Source: Eubacteriales Family XIII. Incertae Sedis bacterium
GTDB taxonomy: Bacteria; Bacillota; Clostridia; Peptostreptococcales; Anaerovoracaceae
Reading direction: 5' to 3'
Assembly: GCA_031263335.1 (NCBI GenBank)
Contig: JAISGB010000196.1
Coordinates: 1-6,850 of the forward strand
Length of the DNA: 6,850 nucleotides
Part shown: piece by piece, positions 1 to 5,609 of the stretch
Layout of the letters: the number at the start of each line of letters is the position of its first letter
Numbering within the stretch: the first letter of the stretch is position 1
Position numbers and translations under genes: made by a program
Notes under the pieces: generated by a model
The model's input: the letters and a program-made list of their open reading frames with translations, nothing else
Databases searched by the model: none
What the model was told of the DNA's origin: nothing

Positions 1-1
1 C

Positions 2-2554
2 GGCAAGGACATCTGCATCACCGTCTGCGGCATGGAAAATTTTGACCCGGTCGGCGTGCATACGGGGGACAGCATCGTCATCGCGCCCATCCAGACCCTG
101 CGGGACGCGGAGTACCAGATGCTTCGCGACGCCGCGTTGCGCATCATACGGAGCCTCGAGATCGAAGGCGGGTGCAATGTGCAGTTTGCCCTCGATCCGG
201 ACACGGGGGACTACATCGTCATCGAGGTGAACCCCCGCGTAAGCCGTTCCTCCGCGTTGGCGTCCAAGGCCGCAGGTTACCCCATCGCGAAGTTGGCCGC
301 AAAGATCGCTCTCGGATACAGCCTTGACGAGTTGAAAAATTATGTCACGGGGGAAACGAGCGCCTGCTTTGAACCCACCTTGGATTACTGCGTGGTCAAA
401 TTTCCGAAGTGGCCCTTCGACAAGTTCAAGACCGCGTCCCGAAAATTGGGTACGCAGATGAAGGCGACGGGAGAGGTGATGTCCATTTCCCGAACCTTTG
501 AAAGTGCTTTGCTCAAGGCGATCACCTCCCTCGAGATCGGGTTGGACGGCATGCGTCTGCCACACGTCATGGAACTGTCGGATGAGGAGTTGCTTGCCAA
601 GATCGACTTTCGCGATGATGAGCGCATCTTTGCCATCGCCGAGGCCATGCGGCGCGGGCGCGCCGCGAAGGGACGCTTGCCGGCCTTTACGCGCGAGGCG
701 ATCTATGCGCGGACCAAGGTGGATCGTTGGTTCCTGTCCAAGGTCGATCGCATCGTGAAGATGGAAAAGACGCTTGCGGAGAACGCGCTCACGCCCGAGA
801 TACTGTATGAGGCGGAGGAGTTGGGGTTCACGGACGACGAGATACTCTCCCTGTCCAATGTCACCCGCGCCATCCTCACGGACATCAGGGTCTACAACGA
901 CATCTTCCCCGTCTACAAGATGGTGGATACCTGCGGCGGCGAGTTTGAGGCCGTCACGCCCTATTACTATTCCTGTTTTGACGACGAGGACGAGAGCCGC
1001 ATATCGGCGGAACGGAAGATCCTCGTGGTCGGTTCCGGCCCCATTCGCATAGGGCAGGGCATCGAATTTGATTACTGTTGCGTACAGGGGGTTTGGGCGA
1101 TCAAGGAATTGGGCTATGAGGCGATCATCATCAACAACAATCCGGAGACGGTGAGCACCGATTTCGACACGTCGGACAAGCTGTATTTCGAGGCGTTGCA
1201 CATCGACGACGTGATGAATGTCATCAAGAAGGAACGGCCGGAGGGCGTCGTTCTTCAGTTCGGCGGGCAGACGTCCCTGAATCTCGCCGACGCGCTCTCG
1301 CGGCGCGGCATCCGTATATTGGGTACGCCGCTCTCCGGCATCGACCTTGCGGAGGATCGGAAAAAATTCAACGATCTGTTGACGTCGCTCGACATTCCGA
1401 CGCCCGCGGGATACGCGGCGACCGACCGAGACGAAGCCGTCGCGATCGTCGGGATCCTGGGCTATCCGTTGGTGGTGCGGCCCTCCTATGTCATCGGCGG
1501 CCGCGCTATGCAGGTCGTGTATTCCGACGAGGAACTCATGGAATACTTGGATGAAGCCGTGTCGCTCGGCGTCGATCATCCCGTCCTCATCGACCGCTAC
1601 ATCGAGGGGACGGAGATCGAGGTGGACGCCGTCTCCGACGGCGTCGATATCCTGATTCCCGGCATCATGGAGCACGTGGAACGCACGGGCGTGCATTCGG
1701 GGGACAGCATCTCGGTCTATCCGCCGCATCGCGTCGGCGCGGATGTGGAACGCGTCCTCGTCGATTATACGGGGCGAATCGCGAAGGCCCTCGGCGTCGT
1801 GGGTTTGGTGAACATCCAATACGCGTATGACGGGCGGTATGTCTATGTGATAGAGGTCAACCCGCGCGCGTCCAGGACCGTTCCCATCATCAGCAAGGTG
1901 ACGGGCGTTCCCATGGTCAAATTGGCCGTGGCCGCCATGTTGGGACGGCCTCTCTCCGACGCGCCGTACGGCGTCGGGCTGTATGATAAGATGAGATTTA
2001 CCGCCGTGAAGATGCCCGTGTTTTCCGGCGCGAAACTCACGGATGTGGATATCGCCTTGGGGCCGGAGATGAAATCCACGGGGGAGATCCTCGCCATCGA
2101 CGAAAGCTACGAGAAGGCCGTCTACAAGGGTTTCCTCGCCACGGGCGTCGCGATTCCGGAGGGCGGGGGCGTATATGTGAGCCTGCGGGATTCGGAAAAG
2201 ACGGAACGTACGGCGTCCGTCCTTCGCCGGTACGCGGACGAGGGATTCAGGCTGTACGCCTCCGAAGGCACGGGGGCGTTCCTCGCCGCGCGGGGGTTGG
2301 CAAGCGAAGGCGTCGACGCGGCCGGCGTCAAGCGTCGCATCGCGTCCGGGGAGATCAACATCGTGATCAACGCGCCTCGGGTCGCGAACAAGCCGGACAG
2401 CGACTCCTTCGCCATCCGGCGGTACGCCGTCGAGCGCAACCTCCCCGTCCATACCTGTATGGACACGGCCGAAGCCTTCCTGCTCGCGATCGGCGCAAAG
2501 AAGGGCGGCGTCGCTCCTGCGTATAAAACATTGGAAGAATATGTAAATCTATAA
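2..2554 (+). CDS. carB: Carbamoyl-phosphate synthase large subunit, 5'-truncated by the window edge
   Basis: This cytoplasmic enzyme makes carbamoyl phosphate from bicarbonate, two ATP and ammonia channelled from the CarA glutaminase, feeding pyrimidine and arginine synthesis. About 850 residues are visible. The reading frame is open to the left edge, so the ATG at 32 is internal; by comparison with the usual 1060-1075 residues, roughly 220 N-terminal residues are missing. Visible in order: the end of the carboxy-phosphate ATP-grasp domain (MENFDPVGVHTGDS, then VIEVNPRVSRSSALASK with the metal-binding Glu and Asn); a helical oligomerisation region; the second synthetase half from base 1016 (KILVVGSGPIRIGQGIEFDY); its ATP-grasp domain (MEHVERTGVHSGDS, VIEVNPRASRT); and a C-terminal MGS-like allosteric domain from about base 2170. 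The MENFDPVGVHTGDS/MEHVERTGVHSGDS pair shows the family's internal duplication. The allosteric domain looks shortened (see findings). carA is not visible but may lie upstream. Confidence 0.97.
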   Translation, partial: GKDICITVCGMENFDPVGVHTGDSIVIAPIQTLRDAEYQMLRDAALRIIRSLEIEGGCNVQFALDPDTGDYIVIEVNPRVSRSSALASKAAGYPIAKLAAKIALGYSLDELKNYVTGETSACFEPTLDYCVVKFPKWPFDKFKTASRKLGTQMKATGEVMSISRTFESALLKAITSLEIGLDGMRLPHVMELSDEELLAKIDFRDDERIFAIAEAMRRGRAAKGRLPAFTREAIYARTKVDRWFLSKVDRIVKMEKTLAENALTPEILYEAEELGFTDDEILSLSNVTRAILTDIRVYNDIFPVYKMVDTCGGEFEAVTPYYYSCFDDEDESRISAERKILVVGSGPIRIGQGIEFDYCCVQGVWAIKELGYEAIIINNNPETVSTDFDTSDKLYFEALHIDDVMNVIKKERPEGVVLQFGGQTSLNLADALSRRGIRILGTPLSGIDLAEDRKKFNDLLTSLDIPTPAGYAATDRDEAVAIVGILGYPLVVRPSYVIGGRAMQVVYSDEELMEYLDEAVSLGVDHPVLIDRYIEGTEIEVDAVSDGVDILIPGIMEHVERTGVHSGDSISVYPPHRVGADVERVLVDYTGRIAKALGVVGLVNIQYAYDGRYVYVIEVNPRASRTVPIISKVTGVPMVKLAVAAMLGRPLSDAPYGVGLYDKMRFTAVKMPVFSGAKLTDVDIALGPEMKSTGEILAIDESYEKAVYKGFLATGVAIPEGGGVYVSLRDSEKTERTASVLRRYADEGFRLYASEGTGAFLAARGLASEGVDAAGVKRRIASGEINIVINAPRVANKPDSDSFAIRRYAVERNLPVHTCMDTAEAFLLAIGAKKGGVAPAYKTLEEYVNL

Positions 2555-2562
2555 CGAGGGGA

Positions 2563-4659
2563 TCACTTTACGCTGTAGAGTATTTCTCCGTATCCGGGGA
2601 CGGGCCAGTAGTTGCGATCGACCAAGAGTTCCAAGGCGTCCACGGTCGCGCGCAACTTTTCCATCGCGGGAACGACCTGCTCGTTGTAGTATTTGGCCAA
2701 GGACAACGCGTCGCGCTCCTCCTCCGCGTCTGCCAACATAGCCTCCAACGCGTCGATGTCTCCGCTCAGCTCCGCGCCGAGATCGGACAGCTTTCCGAGC
2801 AGTTTGTCCTCTAAGACGGTACTGAAGTCGCCGGAAAACAGACGTTTCTTTTCGATGGACCGCGCGACATTGACGCTGTAGTCGATCACGGCGGGAACGA
2901 ACCCCGTATGCGCCAATTCCAACATGGACAACGCCTCAATGTGCAGGATCTTCTTGTAGGCTTCGAGCAGGAGTTCCGCGCGCGATTCCATCTCCTTCTT
3001 CATGAGGACGCCGTGTTTCTCAAACAGGGCGATGTTTTCCGACGTGGTGAACAGGGGCAGGGCGTCCGTGGTGGATTTGAGGTTGAGCAGGCCGCGTCGT
3101 TCGGCTTCCTCCGTCCACTCCTTCGCGTAATTGTTGCCGTTGAATATGATGCGCTCGTGCGCGACGATGGTCTCCTTGATGAGCGATGCCAATTCCGCAT
3201 TGAAGTCGTCCGCCCGTTCGAGCCGATCCGCGAATTCCCCCAGTACGTCCGCGACGATGGTGTTCAGGATGAAGCAGGGGCCGGATATCGACAGGGAGGA
3301 ACCCACCATGCGGAACTCGAATTTATTGCCCGTGAAGGCGAAGGGGGATGTCCTGTTTCTGTCCGTGGTGTCCTTGGCAAATTGAGGCAAAACATCCACG
3401 CCGATGTCCATGCGGATGCGTTTCTTGGCTTCAATGTCGTTTCCGCTCTTGATGGCCGACAGTATCTCCGTCAGTTCATCGCCCAGAAAGACGGAGATGA
3501 TGGCGGGCGGCGCTTCCGCGACGCCCAACCTGTGATCGGTCGCCGCCGTGGCCACGGAGATGCGCATCAGGTCCTGATGCAGATCGATGGCCTTGATGAC
3601 GGCGCTCAGGAACAACAGGAAGCGCGCGTTCGCGCCGGGCGTCTTGCCCGGGTTCAGCAAATTCTCGCCCGAGGAGGTGCTGAGGGACCAGTTGCAATGC
3701 TTGCCGCTGCCGTTGACGCCCGCGAAGGGCTTTTCGTTGGTCAGGCATACCAATCCGTGTTTGGGCGCGACGGCCTTGAGGGTCTCCATGATGAGTTGGT
3801 TGTGGTCTGTGGCCGTGTTCGCGCTTTCATAGACGGCCGCGATCTCATGTTGGGCCGGCGCGACCTCGTTGTGGCGCGTCTTGCTCGCGATGCCCAAGGA
3901 CCAGAGGGTTTCGTCCAGATCCTGCATGAATTCCGAGACCCGCGGCTTGATGATGCCGAAATAGTGATCGTCCAAGTCCTGTCCCTTCGGGGGCGGAGAA
4001 CCGAACAGGGTACGGCCGCTGTAGATGAGGTCGGGCCTTTCGTTGTAGACGGATTCGTCGATGAGGAAGTATTCCTGTTCCGCGCCGACATTCGTCAGCA
4101 CATCGACGTCGTCCTCCGCCCCGAACAGCCTCAGGATGCGTTTGCCCTGCTTGCTGAGCGCTTGCATGGAGCGGAGCAGGGGTGTTTTTTTGTCCAAGGC
4201 CTCCCCGCTGTAGGAACAGAAGGCCGTCGGGATGTAGAGCACATGACCCTTGATGAAGGCGGGCGAGGTCGGGTCCCCGGCCTTATCGCCGCGCGCCTCG
4301 AAGGGGGCGCGCACGCCGCCCGTCGGGAAGCTCGAGGCGTCGGGTTCGCCCTTCACCAATTCCTTCCCCGAAAACTCAAGGGAGAGTTCCCTGTCGCCTT
4401 GAAAGTTGATGAACGACTCGTGTTTTTCCGCAGTTACGCCCGTCATGGGTTGGAACCAGTGGGTGAAATGCGTGGCGCCCCGCTCCGAAGCCCATTCGCG
4501 CATGGCGTTCGCGATGATGTCCGCGTAGGTCGGCTCAAGCGGCGTGCGCGCGCGTATGGACGACAGGACGGAAGAATATACTTTTTGCGGCAATCGCTCC
4601 TTCATCACCTTCGCGGTAAAGACATTGCTCTCATTGTCCCGTCGACTATCAAACATCAT
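2563..4659 (-). CDS. glnA: Glutamine synthetase, type III (GSIII/GlnN type)
   Basis: This cytoplasmic enzyme condenses glutamate and ammonia to glutamine using ATP. At 698 residues it matches the long type III class rather than the roughly 450-residue type I enzymes. Visible motifs: GAEQEYFLID (192-201, metal-binding glutamates), HNEVAPAQHEIA (from about 263), NGSGKHCNWSLS (316-327) and RNRTSPFAFTGNKFEFR (434-450, ATP/glutamate-binding arginines). An N-terminal GSIII-specific region (ending FSGKELVKGEPDASSFPTGG) precedes the catalytic core, and a long helical C-terminal extension ends in VPGYGEILYSVK. I chose the ATG at 4659 because an AAGGAAGGG site lies 6 nt upstream; the adjacent ATG at 4656 is equally possible. 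An in-frame TTG at 4716 would add 19 residues but has no visible ribosome site. The gene converges on carB with an 8-bp gap. The Cys in GSGKHCNWS stands where I recall Asn being more usual. The symbol glnN is also used for this class. Confidence 0.96.
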   Translation of the reverse strand: MMFDSRRDNESNVFTAKVMKERLPQKVYSSVLSSIRARTPLEPTYADIIANAMREWASERGATHFTHWFQPMTGVTAEKHESFINFQGDRELSLEFSGKELVKGEPDASSFPTGGVRAPFEARGDKAGDPTSPAFIKGHVLYIPTAFCSYSGEALDKKTPLLRSMQALSKQGKRILRLFGAEDDVDVLTNVGAEQEYFLIDESVYNERPDLIYSGRTLFGSPPPKGQDLDDHYFGIIKPRVSEFMQDLDETLWSLGIASKTRHNEVAPAQHEIAAVYESANTATDHNQLIMETLKAVAPKHGLVCLTNEKPFAGVNGSGKHCNWSLSTSSGENLLNPGKTPGANARFLLFLSAVIKAIDLHQDLMRISVATAATDHRLGVAEAPPAIISVFLGDELTEILSAIKSGNDIEAKKRIRMDIGVDVLPQFAKDTTDRNRTSPFAFTGNKFEFRMVGSSLSISGPCFILNTIVADVLGEFADRLERADDFNAELASLIKETIVAHERIIFNGNNYAKEWTEEAERRGLLNLKSTTDALPLFTTSENIALFEKHGVLMKKEMESRAELLLEAYKKILHIEALSMLELAHTGFVPAVIDYSVNVARSIEKKRLFSGDFSTVLEDKLLGKLSDLGAELSGDIDALEAMLADAEEERDALSLAKYYNEQVVPAMEKLRATVDALELLVDRNYWPVPGYGEILYSVK

Positions 4660-4665
4660 GGTCAG

Positions 4666-4674
4666 CCCTTCCTT
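4666..4674 (-). promoter_or_regulatory. Ribosome binding site of the glutamine synthetase gene
   Basis: Read on the minus strand the site is AAGGAAGGG, followed by CTGACC and then ATGATG. The spacer is 6 nt to the first ATG and 9 nt to the second. It decides the start in favour of the ATG pair over the upstream in-frame TTG at 4716. Confidence 0.75.
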
Positions 4675-4706
4675 TCGACGCAACCGACGGCTCCACGGAG
4701 CGGTGA

Positions 4707-4730
4707 CACCGGACAAGCCGGTGATGTCAA
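4707..4730 (-). promoter_or_regulatory. TTGACA box with adjoining hairpin upstream of glnA
   Basis: On the minus strand a consensus -35 hexamer TTGACA (4730-4725) is followed by a 6-bp stem, CACCGG/CCGGTG, with a CTTGT loop (4723-4707). The flanking TGACA and TGTCA partly extend the symmetry, giving an imperfect operator-like repeat (TGACA, 16 nt, TGTCA). No -10 hexamer lies 16-18 bp downstream of the TTGACA (GTCACC or TCACCG there), so it is not a simple sigma-A promoter. It lies 48-71 bp before the glnA start, a position suited to an operator or a leader hairpin. The role is inference. Confidence 0.35.
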
Positions 4731-4738
4731 CAGTCTAT

Positions 4739-4752
4739 TCTGAATATTCAGA
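4739..4752. promoter_or_regulatory. Perfect 14-bp palindrome upstream of glnA, candidate operator
   Basis: TCTGAATATTCAGA reads identically on both strands. It is AT-rich in otherwise GC-rich DNA and lies about 80 bp upstream of the glnA start, just before the TTGACA box. That position and symmetry suit a dimeric transcription factor. It does not match the GlnR consensus I know from Bacillus (TGTNA, 7 nt, TNACA). No regulator gene is in the window. Confidence 0.4.
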
Positions 4753-4862
4753 GTTTTCCGCATGTTGTCGCGATTGAACTTCAAGGAGTCGCGTCGGAAT
4801 CGGCGTACGGGGAAGTTGCCGCGTCATGGTTCAAAAGATAATAAAGACTGCCGAGCGCTTGC

Positions 4863-4896
4863 AATATAAAACCGCGACCCGGTCGACCGGGTCGCG
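4863..4896 (-). terminator. Intrinsic terminator, reading leftward
   Basis: Positions 4873-4896 form a perfect 24-bp palindrome. As RNA it gives a 10-bp GC-rich stem (CGCGACCCGG/CCGGGTCGCG) closed by a TCGA loop. On the minus strand it is followed at once by GTTTTATATT, a T-rich tail; the plus-strand flank (TGTCGTCCTC) has none, so it should act on leftward transcription. It lies about 200 bp past the stop of the PNPOx-family gene and upstream of glnA, insulating glnA from that transcription unit. Confidence 0.8.
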
Positions 4897-4949
4897 TGTC
4901 GTCCTCAATCAAGATGCCTTCTTTCAGAACAGGTTACCAATTAAATCAA

Positions 4950-5096
4950 AACTACTCAACGGTTGCGATAGTTTTGAGGGAGTCCGGGTTCCAAGGCCGG
5001 TTTTGGCTCCCCAGAGCGTACACAGACGTACGTGAGGAAGACAAAACAGGCATTGGGTTCCGGAATACGCAAAAATAGCGTGACCGTTGAGTAGTT
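4950..5096. repeat. 147-bp element with terminal inverted repeats (MITE-like or structured RNA)
   Basis: The ends are inverted repeats. Fourteen positions match perfectly (AACTACTCAACGGT at 4950-4963 against 5083-5096), and the match continues to 23 of 27 positions (4950-4976 against 5070-5096). Between the arms lie further small hairpins: GGGAG/CTCCC (4978-4982 with 5007-5011), CGTAC/GTACG (5017-5021 with 5028-5032) and ACGC/GCGT (5067-5070 with 5078-5081). There is no coding capacity. The right end stops one base short of the stop codon of the neighbouring gene, and the minus-strand transcript of that gene should run through the element to the terminator at 4863-4896. No clear target-site duplication is visible. 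A MITE, a folded 3' UTR or small RNA, or a recombination site are all possible. Confidence 0.6.
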
Positions 5097-5097
5097 A

Positions 5098-5490
5098 CTA
5101 AAACCGAATCACCTTCGGGGGACCCGCAAACGAAGCGATAGTCGCGGTGACGTCCTTCAGGCAGAATACCTGCGTGACGCCGTCGTCCGCGGCATATCTG
5201 TCCTTTAAGTTGGGATAGGCGTCCAACATGGCCTGTTTCGCTTCGATCCGGTCGTCACCGACGGCGATGGCCTGCACACGGATCCACGCTTCCCCGTCAA
5301 AGGCGCAGATCTCGATCTTGGGGTTCGCGTCGATCTGCTTGGAGACCGGTTTGATGTTTCCCGTCTGGATATAGAGCTTTCCGTCGAAGATATTGATCGT
5401 ACCAAAGGGACGTACCCTCGGCTGATTGCCCTCGACCGTCGCGAGATAATAGGTTCCGCATTTTTTCAGAAAATCATGGACTTCTTGCAT
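5098..5490 (-). CDS. Pyridoxamine 5'-phosphate oxidase-family protein (FMN-binding split barrel)
   Basis: A 130-residue cytoplasmic protein with no signal peptide or membrane segment. It resembles the small PNPOx-like split-barrel proteins common in Clostridia, which usually bind FMN (or sometimes F420 or haem) as homodimers; the substrate is unknown. Supporting features: an N-terminal helix (MQEVHDFLKKC), first strands TYYLATVEGNQPRVRPFGT with the RVRPF segment typical of flavin-phosphate contacts, then IFDGKLYIQTGNIKPVSKQIDANPKIEICAF and the barrel strand EAWIRVQAIAV. The helix KQAMLDAYPNLKDRYA and a last strand before GPPKVIRF complete the fold. Length is normal for the family. It is too short for PdxH itself and lacks that enzyme's C-terminal region. 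The ATG at 5490 is set by TAAGGAGG 7 nt upstream. A perfect promoter lies upstream and a terminator downstream, so it is probably monocistronic, with possible readthrough from asnB. Confidence 0.88.
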   Translation of the reverse strand: MQEVHDFLKKCGTYYLATVEGNQPRVRPFGTINIFDGKLYIQTGNIKPVSKQIDANPKIEICAFDGEAWIRVQAIAVGDDRIEAKQAMLDAYPNLKDRYAADDGVTQVFCLKDVTATIASFAGPPKVIRF

Positions 5491-5497
5491 GGCAACG

Positions 5498-5505
5498 CCT
5501 CCTTA
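5498..5505 (-). promoter_or_regulatory. Ribosome binding site of the PNPOx-family gene
   Basis: On the minus strand TAAGGAGG, a full match to the anti-Shine-Dalgarno sequence, sits 7 nt before the ATG at 5490. This fixes the start codon and suggests efficient translation. Confidence 0.9.
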
Positions 5506-5517
5506 CAATATTACTGA

Positions 5518-5554
5518 CAGGTAACCGCGCAACGGTCGCGATAGCTTTGACGGA
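5518..5554. repeat. Diverged copy of the inverted-repeat arm, in the 5' leader of the PNPOx-family gene
   Basis: Positions 5530-5554 match 4957-4981 on the same strand at 22 of 25 bases; both read CAACGGT(C/T)GCGATAG(C/T)TTTGA. The differences are two C/T changes and one C/G change. Nine bases to the left there is a second match, CAGGTAACC (5518-5526) against CAGGTTACC (4930-4938), but spaced 18 bp further apart in the other copy. The PNPOx-family gene is therefore flanked by related sequence in direct orientation. No convincing partner arm is visible to the right of this copy, so it looks like a remnant or a solo end. Confidence 0.6.
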
Positions 5555-5581
5555 ACCTTTGTGCGGCAATGGGATAATTTT

Positions 5582-5609
5582 ATTATACGCGCGATTCTCG
5601 CGTTGTCAA
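5582..5609 (-). promoter_or_regulatory. Consensus sigma-A promoter of the PNPOx-family gene
   Basis: On the minus strand a perfect -35 (TTGACA, 5609-5604) and a perfect -10 (TATAAT, 5587-5582) are separated by 16 bp, one short of the optimum. Transcription should start near 5575, giving a leader of about 85 nt that includes the repeat copy at 5518-5554. The spacer contains an inverted repeat, CGCGA-GAA-TCGCG, between the boxes, which could be a repressor operator. The TGA stop of asnB (5608-5606) lies inside the -35 hexamer. Confidence 0.85.

Larger units (their letters stand above)
4660..5097. other. Gene-free intergenic region between glnA and the PNPOx-family gene
   Basis: About 440 bp without a credible gene. 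It holds, from right to left, the inverted-repeat element (4950-5096), a short AT-rich stretch (about 4938-4950), the intrinsic terminator (4863-4896), the 14-bp palindrome (4739-4752), and a TTGACA box with hairpin (4707-4730). Short plus-strand ORFs at 4826-5035 and 4896-5078 have no ribosome site or recognisable product and run through the terminator and repeat structures. No tRNA, known riboswitch or T-box consensus was recognised. The glnA promoter must lie here if glnA has its own, but no good -35/-10 pair is visible. Confidence 0.7.

Noticed and set aside
4660..4716. N-terminal extension of glutamine synthetase from a TTG at 4716
   Set aside because: The TTG lies in the loop of a hairpin with no ribosome site, whereas ATG at 4659 has AAGGAAGGG at 6 nt spacing. 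The extra residues do not look like GSIII sequence.
2908..4743. A 611-codon open frame on the plus strand opposite the glutamine synthetase gene
   Set aside because: It is antisense to a gene with unmistakable GSIII motifs. The translation is low-complexity, rich in R, G, D, V and Q, with no recognisable domain or ribosome site, as expected from GC-biased codon use on the other strand.
4838..4864. TTGCAA-N15-TATTAT on the minus strand as a glnA promoter
   Set aside because: The spacer is too short, both boxes are imperfect, and the -35 overlaps the T-rich tail of the terminator. It remains possible but is not strong enough to annotate.
4826..5078. Two small plus-strand ORFs (69 and 60 codons) in the intergenic region
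   Set aside because: They cross the terminator palindrome and the inverted-repeat element, lack ribosome sites, and their products resemble nothing known.
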